DNA from: Shouchella miscanthi
Lineage (GTDB): Bacteria > Bacillota > Bacilli > Bacillales > Bacillaceae_D
Reading direction: 5' to 3'
DNA length: 64,000 nucleotides
Assembly: GCF_007725405.1 (NCBI RefSeq)
Contig: NZ_CP042163.1
Location: forward strand, 1,302,001-1,366,000
In this document: positions 1 through 8,691 of the stretch, one piece after another
How the letters are laid out: each line of letters opens with the position of its first letter
Numbering within the stretch: the stretch's first letter is position 1
Program-made: the position numbers and the translations under genes
The notes under the pieces: generated by a model
Databases searched by the model: none
The model's input: only the letters and a program-made list of their open reading frames with translations
What the model was told of the DNA's origin: nothing

Positions 1-306
1 ATTAAGGCAGGGAAAGAGTCTGGGACACTTCAATTTGGAAGTAGATCTATTATGGTAACAGGAATGGGTTGGGAAGAAAAAGGAAAGCGTTCTGGTGGTA
101 AAGCCGCCGCGGGCGCTGTTGTAGGTGGTATCGTTACCGCTCCAATTACATGGGGTGCTGGTGCTATCGTGGGTGCTGCTATAGGTGGTAGAAAGAAAGA
201 TGATTCAGTTGTAGCAATTGCGTTTTCTGATGGGAGCGTAAATTACACAATGTACTTAAAGGCTGACGCAAAAGAATATCAGAAGCTATGTAAGCTTCTT
301 GCATAA
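1..306 (+). CDS. Glycine-zipper-like phage protein, 5' end outside window
   Basis: The reading frame is open from the first base of the window, so the start lies upstream and at least 101 residues are visible. The middle is a Gly/Ala-rich segment (GGKAAAGAVVGG and GAGAIVGAAIGG), a glycine-zipper pattern typical of small membrane-inserting proteins. A soluble tail ends in LCKLLA. I do not recognise the family. It sits directly before the tape measure gene, where tail-assembly chaperones are normally found, and has its own terminator. It therefore may be an inserted accessory gene (moron) rather than a chaperone. An internal ATG at 52 has no convincing ribosome binding site. Confidence 0.7.
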   Translation: MKAGKESGTLQFGSRSIMVTGMGWEEKGKRSGGKAAAGAVVGGIVTAPITWGAGAIVGAAIGGRKKDDSVVAIAFSDGSVNYTMYLKADAKEYQKLCKLLA

Positions 307-332
307 GCATCCTGCTTTCAGGGTGCTTTTTA
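305..332 (+). terminator. Intrinsic terminator between first gene and tape measure gene
   Basis: A 10-bp stem (AAGCATCCTG pairing with CAGGGTGCTT, loop CTTT) is followed by TTTATT. It overlaps the stop codon of the preceding gene. A terminator is unexpected inside a late tail operon. Either it leaks, or tape measure transcription is antiterminated. Confidence 0.75.
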
Positions 333-357
333 TTGTGCCTTGAAAGGAGGATGGAGA

Positions 358-3300
358 ATGGCAACATCTGTACGTGAGTTACGTGCAAACTTCACTGCTC
401 ATGCAAGAGGTTTAAGAACCGCTATTAGACAAGCGATAAAAGATTTGCGGTCAATGACTCAAGGTACTGTACAGAATACACGTGGTTTGAATCAGACAAA
501 TCAAGCCGCTCGTACAATGACGAGAACATTTAAAACAGCGGATGGACAAACGAGGACGGTTACAGCACGTATTAACAACATGTCCAAAGCTAATACGTTA
601 GCGAGTCGTAGTTCAATTACACTCGCCAATCGAACGAATGAATTTGGTCGAGTCGTAAACCGTACGTCTGGACAAGTCCGGTCGTTTGGGACAATGACCG
701 CTCAACAGTATCAAAATATTGCCAGACAGGGATCAATTGTTGCTAGAAGCACAAGGGCAATGGCAACCGAATCGTCACGTTCATTTAATCAGATGAACAG
801 AACCTCAACGAACTACTCGCGTCAATTTATATCAGCGATGCGCAACAACGCGCGTTCAACCGAAGATATGAATCGTTCTATGCGTTCATTAGGCACACAG
901 GGCGTTCGCCAAACCAATACGCTCAGTAACGCGATACGAACCCTAAGAAACCCATTGAATGAAGCGAATGCATCAACACATGCAATGGCGAGGAACTTCG
1001 AAACGATGTCATCTAGCTCTGTTCAATCTGTACGTAGAGTGGGAAGAGAAGTTGCAAACACAGCGAGCCAAATGCCTCAACAGGCGTCTATCATGACCTC
1101 GGCTTTTAACGGAGTAAATAGCGTATTGAGAAACCTTGGGGGTGGCTTAACTACATTCCGTAACGCTGTAGGGACGATTGCACAACCTGTAATGACCGCC
1201 ACGGCTTCTATATCGAGAAGTGTTATTGGTGGAATCGTATCGCCTTTCCGCGAGGCAACGAATGTCGTAAAAGGGTACGCGACGGCGCTAGGGTTGTTAT
1301 CGACAGGTGCATTAGCCAATACAGGGATGGCGCGGTTATCTGCGATTGAAAACGCTGGTGTGTCCCTAGAAGTCATGTTGGGTGATGCTGAGAAAGCAGA
1401 TGCTTTTCTAGATGATGTCCTTACATTTGCGCGTACAACACCTTTTGCGTTCCCTGATCTGGCTGAGTCTGCGAGAAACCTTGTAGCATTCGGGATGGAA
1501 ACGGATAAAGTAGTTCCGACAATGCAAGCAATTGGTGATGCTGCCGCTGGTGCTGGTAAAGGATCGCAAGGGTTGAACATGATTGCGGCCGCTTTTGGAG
1601 ATTTACAAATAACAGCCAATGCTAGCCTCGACCCCATTAGGCGACTAGAGGGTAATGGTGTCCCTGCTCTTAAAATCTTGGCTAACCAAGCGGGTATAAG
1701 CGTTGATGAAATGCAAAAGAAAATTTCGAGTGGATCTATCGAGTCTACTTGGGCAATTGAATCGCTTGTAGAGGGCATGCAAAACGGAACCGATGGCGTT
1801 GCTGGTGAGACGGCTGCCATGGCTGGTTTAATGGAGCGAATGAAAGATACGTGGACAGGCTCTGTCGATAGTTTGAAGTCATCCATATCGTCAACAATGG
1901 CGACTATCATGGAGCCGATGAAACCCCATATCCAAGCGGCAATGGCTTGGTTCGGTGATACGTTTAGTAAACTACCTAATGCGATAACAATTTTTAAAGA
2001 TGTTGCTGTAACAGCATTTGACTATATATCTAACGCTATAAGTAAGTTGCCTTTGCTTTCGTTAAGCGATGGGTTCAGTATCATTAAAAATGTTTTTCAA
2101 GCAGCTATACCGATTGTGCAAAGTTTTGGTAGCTCAATGGTTGAACATTTCAAGAACATCTTACCTACATTACAATCAGTCTTAGGCGGTATAAAAGAAG
2201 TTGCATCATTCGCGATGCCATATCTTAAAGATGCCGTAAATGCAGTCGTTCCGTTTGTTTTAACGATGTTTAATAAAATCTATGGGTTTTGGCAAAAGGA
2301 AGGTCAATCCATTTCCAATGCTGTATCCAATGCATTTAACACGATCCTATCAATCGTGAACTTTGTCATGCCAGCAGTTTTATTTGTTGTTGATATGATA
2401 TGGACAGCGATAAAGAACGTTATTAATGGTGCAGTCAATGTTATTCAGGGTATTATAGGCATTTTTGTTGGTATATTCACAGGCGACCTGTCTAAGATGT
2501 GGGAAGGCATAAAAAATTTATTCATTGGTGCCATTGAACTTATTTGGGGAATTATTAATCTAACGTTCTTTGGAAGGATCGCAAAAGGCGTAATCATGTT
2601 TTTTACCTTGTTAAGGTCACTAGTAAGACAAGGTTGGGAGTTTGTTGTAAAACTCTTCACTAAAGGTGTGCAACCTGCATGGAAAGTGCTGAAAAGAGCT
2701 TGGGATTATATTGTAGATATAACCCAATTTACATTTAGAAATATAAAGAACTTTATTTCTGACTTCTGGGTGGGGTTAACAAAAATATTCGGAGCGGTTA
2801 AAGAAATAAGTTTACCAGTTATCAAAGCCTTTACAACCATGTGGAAGTCAGTGGGAAATATATTCACCAATTTAAGAAAGGTCATTTCAGATGGTTGGAA
2901 TTTTATCACTGGAATCTTCTCAAGTGTATTAATTAGAATAGGTGAGCTTATTTCAGCAGGATTTAACGCTTATATTCGAACAGTAAATTCAGTACTAGGT
3001 AGCATTAGGAATGGCATAACATATGTATGGAATGGTATTTATAACTTCTTCAGTAAGGTACTAACTTCAATAGGTCAATTCATTGCCCGCACTTGGACTG
3101 GCGCTAGAGATAACACGATGGGAACTGTGAACGCAATTGCCAGCTTCATTAGACGTATATGGAATTTCATGTTTACGACGATCAGAAATTTCGCTGGTCG
3201 TATTTTTAATGCTGTTAAGTCCGCATTTACTAGAACGTACAACACAACGAAATCAGTGTTTAACACGGTAAAGGACTTCATTACGACAGTCTGGAATGCT

Positions 3301-5448
3301 TATGTCAATATCATTCGTACAGTCGCAACAACAATCTTTAACGCGGTTCGAACAGCTTTTACGAATGTCTGGAATACGACGCGAAACATCTTTAACACAG
3401 TACGTAACTTCATTTCAAATCTCTGGACGAATCTGTTTAACATTATCCGTACATCCGCAAACAATATTTTTAATGCCGTACGATCAGCGTTTAATTTTGT
3501 TCTCAACACAACTCGATCAATATTCAATTCTGTGTGGAATTTTATAAAACGAGTGTGGAACAGCATCTATACGACAATAAGGACATTTGTGCAAAATACG
3601 GTAAATCGGATACGTCAGCATTGGGAGATGGCCAGAAATAATACGATGGGTATTTTCAATGCCGTTCTCGCTTTCATTAGAAGGGTATGGACTAGTATCT
3701 TCAATGCCATTCGTGACCGTGTGCTTTCAATATTCAATCGCATTCGAGACACGTTCAATTCTGCAAGAGAGACGATATCGAGCATCTTTAATAACGTCTG
3801 GACATTCATTCGATCTATATGGACACGTATTTATGAAAATATCGCGTCTCGCGTAACTCGGATTCGAGATAACATCCGCAACGGCTTCGACACCGCAAGG
3901 AAGTGGGTAAGCGACATTGTATCCAACATGTGGACGAATGTTAGGAATACATTTGACGACATCGTATCTGCAGCAAGAGACTTACCTGGTAGAATTGGTA
4001 CGGGGATTAAAAACATGGCCAACAAAGTTAAGGAAGGCATTAGTTCAGTTAGTAACCGAATGCTAGAGGGTTTAGCTGTAGGTGTTAACGGCGTTATCCG
4101 TGGCGTAAATTGGGTGCTTGATAAGATCGGAGTAAGCACTAGATTGCCAGAATGGAAGCCGAACTACGCGAGTGCATCAGGTGGAGGCAATAGAGGACGT
4201 CAGCTAAACAACAGCGAGATTCCACAATACGCTAAAGGTACAGGAGGACACCCCGGCGGTCTTGCGATGGTCGGTGATGGTGGCATGGAGGAATTGATTC
4301 AGTTCCCGAATGGTCGCTTAGCGATGTCACCTAATACAAATACGCTAGTCAACATGCCAAGAGGTACCGCTGTAATGAGTGGTCCAGATACGAAAAGCTT
4401 TTTAAGCTCATTACCTCACTATAACAATGGCGTCGGTAAATTTGTATCTGGCGCGATTGATTGGACAAAGGACATGGGCGGTCGTGCTGTAGGCGCTGTG
4501 AAAAACGGTGTTGGTGCCCTAAAAGACAAAGCAATGGACGTATGGGACTGGATGGCAGGAGGTGCTAAGAACCTCATGAACAAAGTATTGGATACAATGG
4601 GCGTTGTCGCTCCTAGTTTCCCTGGTGGCATGGGTGAGATGTCAAAAGGGGCTTTTGGTTATGCCAAGAATAAGGTCATTGATTATGTGAAAGGCTTACT
4701 ACCTGACTTTAGCGCAGGTGGTGGAGGCAATGGTCCGGGTTGGCCGTCTCCATTTAGAAAGTCGTCATCCTTTAACCCGGCTAGACGTCATCCTATAACG
4801 GGTAGAATCCAGCCCCACAACGGTGATGACTGGGCGGCGCCGAGCGGTACGCCAATCCCATCACAATCCGCTGGTCGAGTCACAAAAAGCGGATGGGGTA
4901 CAGGTTATGGAAACGTCATCTATGTACAATCAGGCGGTGGATTAGAATATCGATATGCTCACAATAGCCGTAACCTCGTATCTGTTGGCGATATCGTCAG
5001 ACCGGGACAAACGATTGGACTTGTAGGTTCAACTGGTGACAGTACAGGGCCGCACGTACACTATGAGGTGCGACGTAACGGTAGGCCGCTTAACCCTTCT
5101 GGCTTTGCGGATGGTGGTATTGTAGACATGGCTCAGTTAGCTTGGATTGCGGAAGGTGGATGGGCAGAGTCGGTTATCTCTCACGATCCAGCGAAGCGCG
5201 TAAGACAAAAAGCAATCTGGAAAGAGACGGGTGATAACCTTGGCTTCACAGACAACGACAGCAAAGTGGTTAGCTTGTTACAACAGCTTAATCAGTTAGT
5301 TGGACAAGGCTTCGAAGGGATGCCTGATGAGCTTGTCTTAAACGTGGATAGCCGACCGATGGCAAGAACGTTACTCAAGCCATTGAATCAGATGCAAGCG
5401 GATATGGCTGCAAATAAAATCATTATGAAGGGAGGGGGAAGACGTTGA
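358..5448 (+). CDS. Phage tail tape measure protein with M23 peptidase domain
   Basis: The product (1696 residues) sets tail length and is threaded through the tail tube. The start chosen is the ATG seven bases after AAAGGAGG; an in-frame TTG at 340 lies inside the binding site. The N-terminal ~300 residues are polar and Arg/Thr/Gln-rich. Residues ~390-520 match the conserved tape-measure core (AGLMERMKDTWTGS region). Residues ~560-860 contain hydrophobic helices. Residues 861-1212 form a 44-residue periodic array. The C-terminal part holds a lysostaphin-like M23 domain with the zinc-ligand motifs HNGDDWAAP and HVHYEV, which would locally open peptidoglycan during DNA injection. The next gene overlaps its stop (TTGA), showing tight coupling. 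The family assignment is firm; the zinc peptidase role is inferred from motifs. Confidence 0.95.
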   Translation: MATSVRELRANFTAHARGLRTAIRQAIKDLRSMTQGTVQNTRGLNQTNQAARTMTRTFKTADGQTRTVTARINNMSKANTLASRSSITLANRTNEFGRVVNRTSGQVRSFGTMTAQQYQNIARQGSIVARSTRAMATESSRSFNQMNRTSTNYSRQFISAMRNNARSTEDMNRSMRSLGTQGVRQTNTLSNAIRTLRNPLNEANASTHAMARNFETMSSSSVQSVRRVGREVANTASQMPQQASIMTSAFNGVNSVLRNLGGGLTTFRNAVGTIAQPVMTATASISRSVIGGIVSPFREATNVVKGYATALGLLSTGALANTGMARLSAIENAGVSLEVMLGDAEKADAFLDDVLTFARTTPFAFPDLAESARNLVAFGMETDKVVPTMQAIGDAAAGAGKGSQGLNMIAAAFGDLQITANASLDPIRRLEGNGVPALKILANQAGISVDEMQKKISSGSIESTWAIESLVEGMQNGTDGVAGETAAMAGLMERMKDTWTGSVDSLKSSISSTMATIMEPMKPHIQAAMAWFGDTFSKLPNAITIFKDVAVTAFDYISNAISKLPLLSLSDGFSIIKNVFQAAIPIVQSFGSSMVEHFKNILPTLQSVLGGIKEVASFAMPYLKDAVNAVVPFVLTMFNKIYGFWQKEGQSISNAVSNAFNTILSIVNFVMPAVLFVVDMIWTAIKNVINGAVNVIQGIIGIFVGIFTGDLSKMWEGIKNLFIGAIELIWGIINLTFFGRIAKGVIMFFTLLRSLVRQGWEFVVKLFTKGVQPAWKVLKRAWDYIVDITQFTFRNIKNFISDFWVGLTKIFGAVKEISLPVIKAFTTMWKSVGNIFTNLRKVISDGWNFITGIFSSVLIRIGELISAGFNAYIRTVNSVLGSIRNGITYVWNGIYNFFSKVLTSIGQFIARTWTGARDNTMGTVNAIASFIRRIWNFMFTTIRNFAGRIFNAVKSAFTRTYNTTKSVFNTVKDFITTVWNAYVNIIRTVATTIFNAVRTAFTNVWNTTRNIFNTVRNFISNLWTNLFNIIRTSANNIFNAVRSAFNFVLNTTRSIFNSVWNFIKRVWNSIYTTIRTFVQNTVNRIRQHWEMARNNTMGIFNAVLAFIRRVWTSIFNAIRDRVLSIFNRIRDTFNSARETISSIFNNVWTFIRSIWTRIYENIASRVTRIRDNIRNGFDTARKWVSDIVSNMWTNVRNTFDDIVSAARDLPGRIGTGIKNMANKVKEGISSVSNRMLEGLAVGVNGVIRGVNWVLDKIGVSTRLPEWKPNYASASGGGNRGRQLNNSEIPQYAKGTGGHPGGLAMVGDGGMEELIQFPNGRLAMSPNTNTLVNMPRGTAVMSGPDTKSFLSSLPHYNNGVGKFVSGAIDWTKDMGGRAVGAVKNGVGALKDKAMDVWDWMAGGAKNLMNKVLDTMGVVAPSFPGGMGEMSKGAFGYAKNKVIDYVKGLLPDFSAGGGGNGPGWPSPFRKSSSFNPARRHPITGRIQPHNGDDWAAPSGTPIPSQSAGRVTKSGWGTGYGNVIYVQSGGGLEYRYAHNSRNLVSVGDIVRPGQTIGLVGSTGDSTGPHVHYEVRRNGRPLNPSGFADGGIVDMAQLAWIAEGGWAESVISHDPAKRVRQKAIWKETGDNLGFTDNDSKVVSLLQQLNQLVGQGFEGMPDELVLNVDSRPMARTLLKPLNQMQADMAANKIIMKGGGRR
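2938..3993 (+). repeat. 44-residue (132-bp) periodic array within tape measure protein
   Basis: Eight successive units start at 2938, 3070, 3202, 3334, 3466, 3598, 3730 and 3862, with no insertion or deletion between them. Typical unit openings are IFNAVKSAF, IFNAVRTAF, IFNAVRSAF and IFNRIRDTF. A Trp occurs at unit position 31 in most units, and NTTR..IF often lies near positions 14-20. DNA identity between units is moderate, so this is a protein-level periodicity. The length 44 equals four 11-residue (hendecad) turns, which fits a long helical rod. Confidence 0.85.
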
Positions 5449-6266
5449 TTGTTACAGTAGAAAGGCTAGACGGTACGAAATACGTGTTGGATGAGGAACT
5501 AGGATTGATATGCTCTGATTTCATCGTAGATTCTCCCTCCCCGGTAACAGAAACCTCTACAAGACCGGGTGTAGATGGTTATGCCGATCTAGGCACAACA
5601 TACGAAGGGCGTACGCTGTACGCTCGCTTTTACTTAACCGGCGTTAATAACTATCATTATGCAATGCTTCGCTCACAGGTGTTTCGCATTTTCGACAGCC
5701 GAGAGGAATTTATTGTTTATACAAGTGAGGAATCTAGAAAGAGGTGGCGTGTTAAATGCGCTGCTTCTTTTCCTGTTAATCGAATTGCGGGCCCGGTTGG
5801 AGAGTTTGAAGTACCGTTCATATCGAAAAGCCCCTATGCAGAGTCGCTAGGGACGCTAAGAAACGACTTTACCTTTCGTGAGGATGTATGGGCATTCGGG
5901 CAGAATATACCACTTGGCGTGCCTCTCTCGTACGAATTTACGCAACGACGATTTAGCGTATGGAACCTGGGTGACACAGATGTGGATGGACGTCATGATT
6001 ACCTACGCATTTATTACAAAGGCGCAAGCAACAACCTCACGATTACAAATCGGACAACAGGAGAGGTATGGCGATACAACGGATCAAGCAATACAAATGA
6101 CACCATTGTTTTAGATGGTGTTTTTTCGCGTAAAAACGGGTCATCTATATTCGGACAAACAAACCGCAATGTCATGACATTGGCGGTAGGAGAAAACATT
6201 TTCGAAATAACAGGTACAAGCGGAGCCTTTACGATTGAATTCGACCTCCGCTTTTTGTACTTCTAG
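5445..6266 (+). CDS. Phage distal tail protein (Dit/siphovirus tail component family)
   Basis: This 273-residue protein begins at a TTG that overlaps the tape measure stop (TTGA) and is preceded by GGAGGGGG. Dit proteins form the hexameric ring joining tail tube to baseplate. The N-terminus (short strands, then DSPSPVTETSTRPGVDGYADLGTTYEGR) and the following PFISKSPYAES-type segment are the usual pattern of the siphovirus tail component family. The C-terminal ~100 residues look like a beta-sandwich carrier domain. The position right after the tape measure gene is the canonical Dit position. Confidence rests on both gene order and sequence pattern. Confidence 0.88.
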   Translation: MIVTVERLDGTKYVLDEELGLICSDFIVDSPSPVTETSTRPGVDGYADLGTTYEGRTLYARFYLTGVNNYHYAMLRSQVFRIFDSREEFIVYTSEESRKRWRVKCAASFPVNRIAGPVGEFEVPFISKSPYAESLGTLRNDFTFREDVWAFGQNIPLGVPLSYEFTQRRFSVWNLGDTDVDGRHDYLRIYYKGASNNLTITNRTTGEVWRYNGSSNTNDTIVLDGVFSRKNGSSIFGQTNRNVMTLAVGENIFEITGTSGAFTIEFDLRFLYF

Positions 6267-6276
6267 GAGGGATTGC

Positions 6277-8208
6277 ATGTCAGGTATTAATGATCAGGTA
6301 GGCCCACGGCTTTATCAAACGCTTGAAGATATAACGGGATTGCATAAGGAGTCAAAGGAAGCGCGTGAGCGTTCGCAGAAAGCAGAAGATAAAGCGGCTT
6401 CCGCAGATTGGAAAAGCGAAATTACGCAGAAACGTCTATTTGAAGCAGTGGACGGGCAAGAGCAATTAGACGAAACCAAAATGATTCGCGTGGATGTAGA
6501 AGACGGTAAAGTTTACCCAAATGCATCCGCTAAATTGGACGCGGTACAGCAACGGACTACCGCGCAGTTGGCACAAACAGCACTACACTCGGTTGGTGGT
6601 GATAAAGTTGTTTCTATGGCTGTTTATAAACGTTTAATTCCAGAAAATGATGATAAAGGTCGGTTGGAAAGAGCTTTGATTGACATAGCTCCAGGTGATA
6701 CACTCGTACTTGGCGATAAAGAATACTACACAGGATCAACAATTAAGTGTGAGAAGCATGTGAATCTGTTGGGATTTAAAACAAAAATTAAACCTACTAC
6801 AGATGGACAAGATGTATTGCTTCAGTTTGACAAAATTGATGGACTAATAATTAACGGTCTTGATTTCGATCAGGAAAATCGTGGGCGAACATCATTAGCA
6901 TTGAATGAGTGTACAAACTTCTCGATTATTTATTGCTCGTTTACTGGGTATAGCAAAGATTTCGGACACGGCACGACCGATAGTGGCGTGAGATTGCATA
7001 ACTGTATTAACGGAAAGTTAATTGGGCTCGATTTTGAAAATCACGGTTTTCAATACGGAGTCGGAGTTAATGAATTGAACCGATGCATTACCATTCAAGG
7101 CGAGAAGAGTGATGGCACGTTAATATCTGATTGTAGCTTCAATAAAGTAAATCAAGCTATTGTTATTTCGCACGGAAACCATATCGTGGTTTCCAGCTTT
7201 TTTAAAGATGTTCGAGATAACTCACTATACTTCTTATCTACAGTAGATAGTGTTCTTGTAACAGCGTGTCAATTTGACGATCGGTATGATGAAAGTATAG
7301 TACTGTCAGGTGGATCGTATATCATAGCAAACAACCGCTTTGCTAATGTCCCAAATAAATTGGTTGCGATTGCAGGAAATACTAAAAGTATAACTTTCTG
7401 CAATAACGACTGCGATAACAGCAGTATTGATAGAGGTCAATTCATTGTTTATCGAAATATGGATGACGTAGTTGGTAACTTGTTTATTTATCAAAATGGA
7501 TTTTTGCAACCTATAAACGCTAACAATCACGAATATTTCGGTATCGGTTCAGTTAAAAACTTCAAATTTTACGATAATGACGTTGAAGTGTTTACAGCCG
7601 CTTATCAAAGGATGATTTATTTCAATGGTAAAGAAGCGGTAGGCTTTGTTGATCGCAACAGATTTAGAGGGACTTCGGCGCAAGGCGTGTCGGTTGAGAT
7701 TAATATCAATAAGGTTGAAAACCCAGTAGTCGTGTTCGGAGATAATGAACAACGTGCCTGTCGTGCAAATGCAAGGGGCTTAATAATTAGAGGGAATAAC
7801 CAGCTACAGTTTTTAAGTAACACACCGTATGTATTAGGACGTGTTCAAAATAGCGAGTTTTGGGCTGATTCAGTACCAACAACCGGGACGTGGAAAACTG
7901 GCGATGTTTGTAAAAATACGAATCCTGATAGTGGTGGAATTGAAAAATGGGTATGCGCCGCTAGTGGGACACCCGGTACCTGGGTGCCTGTACAATTGGG
8001 TGTGAGACGTAGTATCGGTTTTACACCAAACTATGTGGGGCAAAAGGCTATTGTTAACGGGGTTTCTTATACGGCGGTTGGACTAGGATCTCAAGATGAT
8101 TGGCAAAGAGATACAAATGCTCAAGGGTTTTACACTCAACAGCATTATATTGTTCTTATTAACCGATTTGAAGCTATAGAAGCCAGATTAAATAGAGGTG
8201 GTATTTAA
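6277..8208 (+). CDS. Tail spike / tail fibre with right-handed beta-helix-like body
   Basis: The ATG after AGGAGG (6265-6270) is preferred over an in-frame TTG 42 bases upstream, giving 643 residues. Residues 1-90 are a charged coiled coil (KESKEARERSQKAEDKAA), suited to trimerisation and baseplate attachment. Residues ~105-540 carry regularly spaced Asn/Gly/Ile turns (LIINGLDFDQENR, GKLIGLDFENHG, GTLISDCSFN, VLVTACQFDD), typical of pectate-lyase-fold beta-helices found in receptor-binding spikes and depolymerases. The C-terminal region may be a carbohydrate-binding or capping domain. Which host polysaccharide it recognises cannot be read. The stop overlaps the next ATG by one base. Confidence 0.85.
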   Translation: MSGINDQVGPRLYQTLEDITGLHKESKEARERSQKAEDKAASADWKSEITQKRLFEAVDGQEQLDETKMIRVDVEDGKVYPNASAKLDAVQQRTTAQLAQTALHSVGGDKVVSMAVYKRLIPENDDKGRLERALIDIAPGDTLVLGDKEYYTGSTIKCEKHVNLLGFKTKIKPTTDGQDVLLQFDKIDGLIINGLDFDQENRGRTSLALNECTNFSIIYCSFTGYSKDFGHGTTDSGVRLHNCINGKLIGLDFENHGFQYGVGVNELNRCITIQGEKSDGTLISDCSFNKVNQAIVISHGNHIVVSSFFKDVRDNSLYFLSTVDSVLVTACQFDDRYDESIVLSGGSYIIANNRFANVPNKLVAIAGNTKSITFCNNDCDNSSIDRGQFIVYRNMDDVVGNLFIYQNGFLQPINANNHEYFGIGSVKNFKFYDNDVEVFTAAYQRMIYFNGKEAVGFVDRNRFRGTSAQGVSVEININKVENPVVVFGDNEQRACRANARGLIIRGNNQLQFLSNTPYVLGRVQNSEFWADSVPTTGTWKTGDVCKNTNPDSGGIEKWVCAASGTPGTWVPVQLGVRRSIGFTPNYVGQKAIVNGVSYTAVGLGSQDDWQRDTNAQGFYTQQHYIVLINRFEAIEARLNRGGI

Positions 8209-8489
8209 TGATTATAGGTTTGGAAATACCCTATTATGAGCTAAACAATGGTCTTCTGGCACGCAGGGCTTTTGCGAGGATCGATACGTTTCAAGGGAAT
8301 CGTAACAGCATGGCAATTGATGTGAAAGTTTACGCGAATCAATCGCAGGCAGAATTGGGAGCGCCCTATATTGATTCTTTTATTGTTGACATCCCGTATG
8401 AAGGTGGAGATGTTTTTGAACAAGGCTATGAATTTTTAAAGACAATAGACCGTTTTGAGGATGCAAAAGACGTTGTTTCAGAGGAGTAG
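8208..8489 (+). CDS. Small phage protein of unknown function downstream of tail spike
   Basis: This 93-residue protein is translationally coupled to the tail spike gene through a TAATG junction. It is acidic and mostly beta-predicted with a helical C-terminus (FEQGYEFLKTIDRFEDAKD). I do not recognise a family. Its location suggests a tail-fibre accessory or chaperone-like protein. It is the last gene before the recombinase unit. Confidence 0.7.
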   Translation: MIIGLEIPYYELNNGLLARRAFARIDTFQGNRNSMAIDVKVYANQSQAELGAPYIDSFIVDIPYEGGDVFEQGYEFLKTIDRFEDAKDVVSEE

Positions 8490-8560
8490 GACGCTACTGT
8501 CTGGTAATTGTCGAATAATATCAAGCACAAATGTTCGTCTATTTGTTGAATGGAAAAACG

Positions 8561-8569
8561 TGGTATGAT
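8561..8569 (+). promoter_or_regulatory. Extended -10 promoter ahead of the recombinase gene
   Basis: TGGTATGAT is a TGn-extended -10 element. The -35 region is poor (TTTGTT around 8542). It lies about 120 bases before the recombinase ATG, within the only sizeable non-coding stretch of the tail module. It suggests that the recombinase is transcribed independently of the late operon. Confidence 0.5.
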
Positions 8570-8625
8570 AGCCTAGGAGTAGGTAGGAAAGGGTAGCTCC
8601 CTGACCGTCAGCGCACCCAGATGCG

Positions 8626-8652
8626 CACCTGCTCTATTTTTATTGGCAGGTG
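8626..8652. repeat. Inverted repeat CACCTGC...GCAGGTG in recombinase leader
   Basis: Seven-base arms are separated by 13 bases. A tandem GCGCACC pair (at ~8611 and ~8623) lies just upstream. This could be an RNA hairpin in the 5' leader, or core-type binding sites for the adjacent recombinase. The sequence alone does not decide. Confidence 0.4.
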
Positions 8653-8691
8653 TTGTCTAAAGCGCAATACATTCCGCTGGGGGAATAAAAA

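Noticed and set aside
1077-1910. 277-codon minus-strand frame inside the tape measure gene
   Set aside because: Antisense shadow of a well-supported gene; no binding site and low-complexity composition typical of reverse frames.
2938-3993. DNA tandem repeat or CRISPR-like array
   Set aside because: The periodicity is 132 bp in coding sequence with diverged DNA; there are no identical repeats with unique spacers. No CRISPR array was seen anywhere in the window.
3075-4139. Several minus-strand frames across the 44-residue array
   Set aside because: They recur with the repeat period and mirror the repeat composition, so they are shadows rather than nested genes.
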